Below are positions 6,246-11,530 of a stretch of DNA of 11,530 bases, piece after piece (position 1 is the stretch's first letter; each line of letters begins with the position of its first letter). Made by a program: the position numbers and the translations under genes. Location of the stretch: positions 1 through 11,530 of the forward strand of contig JAKLDB010000010.1 of the NCBI GenBank assembly GCA_022703745.1, written 5' to 3'. The notes under the pieces are model-generated. The model was not told the origin of the DNA, made no database searches, and worked only from the letters and a program-made list of their open reading frames with translations. The stretch is from Patescibacteria group bacterium (lineage in GTDB: Bacteria > Patescibacteriota > Kazan-3B-28).

Positions 6246-7656
6246 TACGCGCAAAATCGCCTACAACACAATAGTACAAATTATATCTCGGGTGATTGTT
6301 ACTGCGATCTCTTTGGTCGCATTAGCTTATATAGCTCGATATCTCGGGGTTGTTGGGATGGGTAAATACAACCTTATCTTTGCCTATCTCGGACTTTTTG
6401 GGGTAATCCTAGATTTCGGCTTCTTTCTTTTGCAGGTCCGGGAGATAACTAAAAATCCCGAGCGAGAAGCATATATTATTGGCAATGTATTAGGGCTAAA
6501 ACTAACACTAAGTATAGTGGTTTTTAGTATTGCCTATGTTGCCGCTCTATTCCTTTACCACGACCCCATTATCACTACCGGTATTTTAATTGGGGTTATT
6601 TCCCAAGCCTCACTCAGCTATGCTCAAATTCCAATCAGTCTCTTTCAAGCTCGTCTGCAAATGGATCGGATAGCGATGGTTAATATCGTTACAAGATTAA
6701 TTTATGTCGGACTAATTGCGTGGTCGATTCAGACCAACCAGGGAGTACTAGGAATTGTTCTCTCCGCGACAATAGCTAATGTATTGGCCTATGTTATTCA
6801 GACAATACTTATTTGGCCACAAACCCCCACTATTCCCCTTTGGGACACAAAATACTGGTGGCATTTTATTAAAGAGGCCGCTCCCCTAGGAGTAGCCGTT
6901 GTCTTGGCAACAGTCTATTTCCGTATAGATTCAATTATTCTTTCTCTAATGCAAAGCAACTATGCCGTTGGTATTTACACTACACCATATAAAGTTATTG
7001 AAGTTGTTTTAACGGTGCCCACGATATTTATGAGTTCAGTTTTCCCCGTGCTGACTCGGGCGTGGAGCGAAGGCCAAGCTGCTGTGGTCCGAGTTTTTAG
7101 AAAATCATTCGACTTTTCTGCATTACTAGGGATTCCAATTGTAGTGGGTACAATGCTTGTTAGCACGCCTCTTATGATAACTATTGCTGGGACAGATTTT
7201 GCGCCTTCTGGGCTGGCATTAAAGATTTTAATCTGGACAACTTTGATGTCGTTCTTCGGAGCGGTTCTAAACTACACTATAATTGCAGCAGGTCGACAAA
7301 CCCTACTCACCCTCCCCTATCTTTTTGCGACTATATTCAATATAGTTGCCAATTTAATTTTTATTCCACGTTATTCATATGTCGGTGCGGCGTATATCAC
7401 GGTAATAACCGAAGCTTTTGTAATGGTCTATGCAGCCATATTAGTTTTCCGTCTTCTCAAGATTACTCCAACCTGGACGGTAACCCTAAAAGCAATCCTT
7501 GCCAGTGCATTAATGGCCGGGGTTATGGTTTGGTTACGGATGGATAGTCTGGTTGGAAATATTGCCGTAGGGATGGCTGTTTATGGAGTAACAATATTTC
7601 TTATCGGGGCTGTGCCAAAAGAAATTCTTAAAGAGCTTAAACTATCTCGGTCATGA
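6238..7656 (+). CDS. Wzx-type polysaccharide flippase (MOP superfamily)
   Basis: This 472-aa, highly hydrophobic protein has about 12-14 predicted membrane segments, for example near 12-32, 44-64, 86-107 and 111-130, with further ones at about 215-236, 295-318 and 330-350. The N-terminus (NTIVQIISRVIVTAISLVAL, then ARYLGVVGMGKYNLIFAYLG) and YFRIDSIILSLM (227-238) are typical of the Wzx/RfbX flippases that move undecaprenyl-linked sugars across the membrane. I chose ATG 6238 over an in-frame TTG at 6229 because it forms the ATGAGTAA overlap with the methyltransferase stop. MurJ is less likely given the glycosyltransferase and ligase neighbours. The gene ends in TGA, which overlaps the next start as ATGA. 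Confidence 0.92.
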   Translation: MSNTRKIAYNTIVQIISRVIVTAISLVALAYIARYLGVVGMGKYNLIFAYLGLFGVILDFGFFLLQVREITKNPEREAYIIGNVLGLKLTLSIVVFSIAYVAALFLYHDPIITTGILIGVISQASLSYAQIPISLFQARLQMDRIAMVNIVTRLIYVGLIAWSIQTNQGVLGIVLSATIANVLAYVIQTILIWPQTPTIPLWDTKYWWHFIKEAAPLGVAVVLATVYFRIDSIILSLMQSNYAVGIYTTPYKVIEVVLTVPTIFMSSVFPVLTRAWSEGQAAVVRVFRKSFDFSALLGIPIVVGTMLVSTPLMITIAGTDFAPSGLALKILIWTTLMSFFGAVLNYTIIAAGRQTLLTLPYLFATIFNIVANLIFIPRYSYVGAAYITVITEAFVMVYAAILVFRLLKITPTWTVTLKAILASALMAGVMVWLRMDSLVGNIAVGMAVYGVTIFLIGAVPKEILKELKLSRS

Positions 7657-8738
7657 GAATAGCAATAGATTTTCGAGAAGGAGCGAAAGAAAAACGGGCA
7701 GGCAAAGGCGAATATGTCTGGCAGCTGGTTAACACTTGGGTTGTCGCAGATCTCAACGACGAACTACTTTTGGTAACGGAGCGGAATCAAAAAATAGAAC
7801 TTCCTAAGGGTAAATGGAAACAGGTCACTATCCCCCTTAGCGGAATATGGTGGCATTTGGGAACCGTTCTTTGGTTGGAGTTTCTTCGCCCCGTCGACCT
7901 TTATTTTTCAACTACTAGCCTGATTATTCCCTCACTTGTCCGATCAATAAAAACCGTCACCACCCTATTCGATTTTACGGTTTGGAGATTTCCTTTCACT
8001 CATTTACCAAAGGCAGTGATGCTCGAAAAACTATTTATGCCCCTTGCCTTAAAATATTCTAATCATCTGGTGGCAATCTCTGAGTTTACTAAACAAGAAG
8101 CAATCACTATTTTCCATACTCCGGAAAGAAAAATCAGCGTTACTCACCTTGCTGCCGGGGCGCAGTTTCAACCCATGTCAGTCAGTCCAAGAACTATTAC
8201 CGAATTACAGCAAAAATACAACCTACCAGCTAAATTTATTTTGTATCTCGGTACCCTCGAACCACGAAAAAATCTTAACCACCTAATTAAGGCCTACCAA
8301 GAGGTGGCATCTACAATCTCCGAAACCAAACTTGTACTGGCGGGGGCGAAAGGATGGGGGCAAGAACAACCACCTACATCAGGGGTTGTCTTGGCTGGGT
8401 ATATTGAAGATAGTGATCGTCCCTTAGTTTATAACCTAGCTACCGCTTTGGTCTTTCCATCTCTCTACGAAGGATTCGGGCTTCCTCCTCTGGAAGCAAT
8501 GGCTTGCGGAACCCCAGTAATTACAAGTATTGCCGCTTCTCTTCCGGAAGTGGTTGGTGATGCTGCTATCCTCATTTCCCCTACCAACGTAAATAAACTC
8601 GCCGAGGCTATACGCGAAGTAGTTCTCTCACAGAACCTACGTGAATCTCTGCGCACAAAAGGATTATTACAGGCAAAGAAGTTCAATTGGGTAAAAACCC
8701 TCTCATTAACTACTACTATATTGCACAAATATGAATAA
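7653..8738 (+). CDS. GT4-family glycosyltransferase
   Basis: The 361-aa product has the GT-B layout of retaining GT4 glycosyltransferases. The acceptor-side half starts MRIAIDFREG with a glycine-rich GKGEYVWQL loop (18-26). The donor-side half starts at about residue 185 with FILYLGTLEPRKNL (195-208). FPSLYEGFGLPPLEAMACG (268-286) holds the E-x7-E motif (E273, E281), followed by GTPVITS and SLPEVVGDAA. It probably transfers a nucleotide-activated hexose onto a growing lipid-linked glycan on the inner face of the membrane; the exact sugar is unknown. It overlaps the flippase by 4 nt (ATGA) and the next gene by 8 nt (ATGAATAA). No Shine-Dalgarno sequence is seen, so coupled translation is likely. 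It is paralogous to the glycosyltransferase at 9953. Confidence 0.94.
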   Translation: MRIAIDFREGAKEKRAGKGEYVWQLVNTWVVADLNDELLLVTERNQKIELPKGKWKQVTIPLSGIWWHLGTVLWLEFLRPVDLYFSTTSLIIPSLVRSIKTVTTLFDFTVWRFPFTHLPKAVMLEKLFMPLALKYSNHLVAISEFTKQEAITIFHTPERKISVTHLAAGAQFQPMSVSPRTITELQQKYNLPAKFILYLGTLEPRKNLNHLIKAYQEVASTISETKLVLAGAKGWGQEQPPTSGVVLAGYIEDSDRPLVYNLATALVFPSLYEGFGLPPLEAMACGTPVITSIAASLPEVVGDAAILISPTNVNKLAEAIREVVLSQNLRESLRTKGLLQAKKFNWVKTLSLTTTILHKYE

Positions 8739-9966
8739 TTGGCTTTCTTTAATTATCTTTGCTACTAGTCTGGTTATTGGTTGGCGTTCTCCACGCAATG
8801 CGGTTTGGCTTGCGGTCCTTGCTATCCCTACCTATGTCATAAAGATGAATATTGGATTCTTGCCAACAACCGTAGCAGAAATGATTCTTTTGGGCACTTC
8901 AGTTGGGTGGTTGGCTTACTCCCCAGCTATCCGTCTAAAGGAATTAATAAAAACATACACTCCAATAACCATTCCACTTATTTTACTTTTAGCTGGATTA
9001 ATTATCGGAACACTCACTTCTACTGATCTGCGTCTGAGCTTGGGGATAGTAAAGGGATGGTTTATTGACCCAATTATTTTATATGGGATGGTTGTAGCGA
9101 TTTTCCAGTCAAAAAACTCCCCATCTCTTCTCAGTGCATTAATCTTATCAACTCTACCTCTTTCGATATATGCACTAATCCAAGCTATTACCGGAGATTT
9201 TATTACAGTCGATAATCGCGCCTCTGCCTGGTTTGGTTCTGCCAACTATCTTTCTCTTTATCTGGTTCCCATTCTACTTCTTAGCACTTATTGGCTGTTT
9301 GAGAAAACAACCCTTTCGCAACGAATTTGGTTTTGGGTATCTTTTAGTTTAGGAGTACTAGCTGTTTATTTTTCTTTTTCATACGGGGGGTGGTTGGCTC
9401 TAGTCGCAGGTATGCTGGTATTAGGGATTTACCATTTTCGTCATCAATGGAAATTCTGGGCAAGCGGAGGAGTCTTGCTCGCCCTTGCCGTTGCGACCCA
9501 AGCTACCAGTGAGCGAGTTGCTCGGATGATAAATCTTGCAACTCAGTCTTCAGCCAGCGTACGGTTGCAAGTCTGGGCAACCGATTGGCTAATGGCTCAA
9601 AAAAACTGGCTTACCGGGATTGGGCTTGGCCAATATCCCCTACACTATCCCGAAGTCGTTTCTAAACTCTATTCTCATCCTCTAGAAAGCGAGATGTTAC
9701 ATGCTCATAATCTATATTTCCAATTTCTCCTAAATCTAGGTGTAGTGGGGCTTACTGGTTTTGTCTGGTTGGTAGTAAAAGGCTTTAGGTTTATCAGGAA
9801 CACTTCTTTATCCTGGGCTGTACCGATCTCTGCTGCTATGGTCGCTATTCTCACTCACGGTTTAGTGGATACGCCTTATTGGAAAAACGATCTATCCGCT
9901 CTTTTCTGGGTAATCTTGGCACTAGCTGTGGTTAATAATAGGAACAAATCTTATGACCGCGTATAG
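8731..9966 (+). CDS. O-antigen ligase/polymerase-like membrane protein (Wzy_C family)
   Basis: The 411-aa integral membrane protein has about 10-12 hydrophobic segments and one large outside loop (about 258-330). The loop begins TSERVARMINLATQSSASVR, then RLQVW (278-282), GIGLGQY (296-302) and HAHNLYFQFLLNLGVVGL (324-341). This is the arrangement of O-antigen ligase WaaL and related polymerases, where a loop histidine and arginine are functionally important. A late HGLVDTPYWKNDL (376-388) is also common in this family. It would join or polymerise lipid-linked oligosaccharides on the outer face after the flippase has moved them. WaaL-like ligase and Wzy-like polymerase cannot be separated by sequence alone. 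It overlaps both neighbouring genes. Confidence 0.88.
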   Translation: MNNWLSLIIFATSLVIGWRSPRNAVWLAVLAIPTYVIKMNIGFLPTTVAEMILLGTSVGWLAYSPAIRLKELIKTYTPITIPLILLLAGLIIGTLTSTDLRLSLGIVKGWFIDPIILYGMVVAIFQSKNSPSLLSALILSTLPLSIYALIQAITGDFITVDNRASAWFGSANYLSLYLVPILLLSTYWLFEKTTLSQRIWFWVSFSLGVLAVYFSFSYGGWLALVAGMLVLGIYHFRHQWKFWASGGVLLALAVATQATSERVARMINLATQSSASVRLQVWATDWLMAQKNWLTGIGLGQYPLHYPEVVSKLYSHPLESEMLHAHNLYFQFLLNLGVVGLTGFVWLVVKGFRFIRNTSLSWAVPISAAMVAILTHGLVDTPYWKNDLSALFWVILALAVVNNRNKSYDRV

Positions 9967-11104
9967 AATCGGAATCGATGCCCGCTTATTCGGAACCGCT
10001 CAAGCAGCCGGTATTGGTACATATACAGAAGAGCTTATCGGAAACATTTTAAAAACAGACACCAAAAACGAATATGTGGCTTTCGTAACTCCCGAGACTG
10101 CGGGAGTATTTCCTTTTTATTCCCCAAACTTAACCAAAAAAGCCGTTCCTCATAAACACTATACATATGGAGAACAAATCTTCTACCCACGCATTCTCCA
10201 AAAAGCAAAACTAGACCTCATTCATTACACCAACTTCAATACCCCAATTTGGCTCAAGGGAATTCGTAGTGTAGTCACTATTCACGATCTTACTCTCTGG
10301 TTCTATCCTGGGCGGAAAAATAAAAGCCTACTGACGAAATGGATTTACCGATATGTCATCCAAAAATCTTGTCGCAATGCCGAGCGTATTATCGCCGTAT
10401 CCGAAGGAACCAAAAAGGATATCGTAAAATATCTCGGGATAGATCCAGAAAGAATAGACGTAATTTATGAGGGAGTTGCTCCGAGAATCCGTTACCAAGC
10501 CGACCCGAAACATATAGAAGAGATAAAGAATAAATATGGGATTACGTCCCCCTTCTTTATGTATGTAGGACAGTGGCGAGCACACAAAAACCTAGTACGG
10601 CTAATTAGAGCTTTTGCAATTTTACGTCGTCGCTACAACCTAGACTACCAACTGGTATTAATCGGACAAAAAGATAAACTATCTCCCGAGATTCCTGCTA
10701 CAATCAAGCAATTAGGGTTGCAGGATGTAGTCATTACCACCGGCTATGTCGCAGACTCCGCCTTACCCAATTTCTACTCTGCCGCCGAGGCTTTTGTATT
10801 CCCTTCTCTCTACGAAGGATTCGGGCTTCCTCCCCTAGAAGCAATGGCGCAAGGAACTCCCGTAATCTCATCTAATGTATCGGTAATGCCGGAGATATTG
10901 GGAGAGGCCGCACTCTACTTCGACCCCATGGATGTAGAAGATATTGCAGCAAAACTTTATAAATTTGCTTCTAGTTACAAACTAAGACAAGAGTTAAAAG
11001 AAAAAGCTGGAAACCAGGTTAAGAAATATTCCTTTGCTAAAATGGCCCGAGAAACTATTGCGGTTTACCAAAAGGTCTTAGGTTCCATCTCAAGGACGGA
11101 GTAG
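9953..11104 (+). CDS. GT4-family glycosyltransferase (second copy)
   Basis: The 383-aa product is another GT-B enzyme. It begins YRIGIDARLFG, followed by the acceptor-side glycine loop AAGIGTYTEEL (18-28), and has VVTIHDLT (107-114) and AERIIAVSEGTKKDI (143-157), all typical of GT4 mannosyl- or glucosyltransferase-like proteins. The donor-side half has FMYVGQWRAHKNLVRLI (202-218) and FPSLYEGFGLPPLEAMAQG (283-301) with E-x7-E (E288, E296). It overlaps the ligase gene by 14 nt, and AGGA at 9940-9943 lies 9 nt before ATG 9953. The sugar specificity cannot be read from sequence. It shares a 29-nt identical stretch with the glycosyltransferase at 7653. Confidence 0.95.
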   Translation: MTAYRIGIDARLFGTAQAAGIGTYTEELIGNILKTDTKNEYVAFVTPETAGVFPFYSPNLTKKAVPHKHYTYGEQIFYPRILQKAKLDLIHYTNFNTPIWLKGIRSVVTIHDLTLWFYPGRKNKSLLTKWIYRYVIQKSCRNAERIIAVSEGTKKDIVKYLGIDPERIDVIYEGVAPRIRYQADPKHIEEIKNKYGITSPFFMYVGQWRAHKNLVRLIRAFAILRRRYNLDYQLVLIGQKDKLSPEIPATIKQLGLQDVVITTGYVADSALPNFYSAAEAFVFPSLYEGFGLPPLEAMAQGTPVISSNVSVMPEILGEAALYFDPMDVEDIAAKLYKFASSYKLRQELKEKAGNQVKKYSFAKMARETIAVYQKVLGSISRTE

Positions 11105-11140
11105 AATAAAAACTGATATAACAACAAACCCTAAACCTTC

Positions 11141-11356
11141 ATGGGGGCAGAAGAGATCATCTTACCAGCTCAGTTAGCAAAGACTACTCAGGGCGACAAA
11201 TTACAGTTTGGCGATGGCCAAAGCCTAAACCTTGTTTCTCCTCTACCTTATTCAGATGGTCAGGAATTGGTAGTAGCAGTTATTACTAAGCAACATTATT
11301 CACTAAGGAAACAAGAGCTGGCCCGGCAACTTCTACAAGAGATTGTTAATCAATAA
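11141..11356 (+). CDS. Small protein of unknown function (71 aa)
   Basis: I do not recognise this protein. The first two-thirds read like a small beta-rich fold, with alternating hydrophobic residues (EEIILPAQL, GDKLQFGDGQSLNLVS, GQELVVAVITK) and turn-like GD and DG pairs. The last 20 residues look like a charged amphipathic helix (SLRKQELARQLLQEIVNQ). There is no signal peptide, membrane segment or cysteine, so it is probably cytoplasmic. An in-frame TAA at 11132-11134 rules out an earlier start. It follows the glycosyltransferase by 36 nt and precedes the VanW-like gene by 6 nt on the same strand, so it is likely co-transcribed. Codon use looks like the neighbours, which supports a real gene, but no Shine-Dalgarno sequence is seen. 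Confidence 0.6.
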   Translation: MGAEEIILPAQLAKTTQGDKLQFGDGQSLNLVSPLPYSDGQELVVAVITKQHYSLRKQELARQLLQEIVNQ

Positions 11357-11362
11357 AACAAT

Positions 11363-11530
11363 ATGCCACGTTCTATCCCCTCTCTACAGTTGCTGGTCAC
11401 CGTTCCAGTTGCTCTTATTCTACTGATTTTTATTAGCGGTGCTTTTTTTATCCCTCAGTTTATTTTCACCGGCAGAGTTCTTTCTGGGGTAAGTTTAGTG
11501 GGAATTGATCTCGGAGGCACTACCAAGGAG
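11363..11530 (+). CDS. Membrane-anchored protein, VanW/YoaR-like N-terminus (partial)
   Basis: The first 56 codons are open from ATG 11363 to the window edge. They encode one hydrophobic segment (about 9-35, SLQLLVTVPVALILLIFISG and onward) that is likely a signal anchor. The following RVLSGVSLVGIDLGGTTKE resembles the repeat start V-x-P-GVSVGGIDLSGLTxEEA of the peptidoglycan-binding domain (PG_binding_4) found before VanW domains. If so, the protein is anchored in the membrane and faces the cell wall. The call rests on about 18 residues, so it is tentative. It starts 6 nt after the 71-aa gene without a visible Shine-Dalgarno sequence. Confidence 0.55.
   Translation, partial: MPRSIPSLQLLVTVPVALILLIFISGAFFIPQFIFTGRVLSGVSLVGIDLGGTTKE

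Noticed and set aside
6975..7166. Minus-strand open frame of 63 codons inside the flippase gene
   Set aside because: Fully contained in a strong membrane-protein gene; a chance frame.
8465..9245. Small frames at 8465-8728 (minus), 8781-9026 (plus) and 8916-9245 (minus)
   Set aside because: All lie within the glycosyltransferase or ligase genes in other frames and show no motif.
10328..10585. Minus-strand open frame of 85 codons inside the second glycosyltransferase gene
   Set aside because: Antisense shadow of a clear GT4 gene.

Overview
The window looks like the replication-origin neighbourhood of a small-genome bacterium, most probably a Candidate Phyla Radiation (Patescibacteria) member. 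This placement is an inference. It rests on very tight packing, start/stop overlaps at most junctions, compact proteins (262-aa YidC, 157-aa KhpB/Jag lacking the usual N-terminal domain) and frequent lack of a Shine-Dalgarno sequence. TGA is used as a stop (flippase gene, 7654-7656), so the TGA-to-glycine code of Gracilibacteria/Absconditabacteria does not fit. I cannot assign a class from sequence alone.

Left arm, minus strand (1-3536): dnaA, dnaN and recF, read leftwards; recF is cut by the window edge. The 159-bp dnaA-dnaN gap holds a near-consensus DnaA box and a short palindrome. The 154-bp gap between dnaA and the divergent rpmH holds a perfect DnaA box, an 11-bp inverted repeat bracketing that box, and a good sigma70-type promoter for rpmH. 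Together these gaps are the best oriC candidates.

Right arm, plus strand (3691-5646): rpmH (44 aa), rnpA, yidD, yidC and khpB/jag in the classical bacterial order. They encode ribosomal protein bL34, the RNase P protein, a membrane-insertion helper, the membrane insertase and an RNA-binding protein.

Right arm continued (5655-11530): with no promoter-sized gap, the run goes straight into a surface-polysaccharide cassette. It contains a SAM-dependent methyltransferase, a Wzx-type flippase, a GT4 glycosyltransferase, an O-antigen-ligase/polymerase-like membrane protein and a second GT4 glycosyltransferase. After a 36-bp gap come a 71-aa unrecognised protein and the start of a membrane-anchored protein resembling the VanW/YoaR N-terminus. 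A plausible joint role is that the glycosyltransferases assemble a lipid-linked glycan, the flippase exports it, the ligase/polymerase extends or attaches it outside, and the methyltransferase may modify it. The insertase upstream would serve all the membrane proteins.

I found no mobile element, CRISPR array, tRNA or rRNA. The main points for a second look are the layout of the two origin gaps, the degenerate KhpB, the repeated 8-nt RTGnnTAA gene overlaps, a 29-nt identity between the two glycosyltransferase genes, and the orphan 71-aa ORF.
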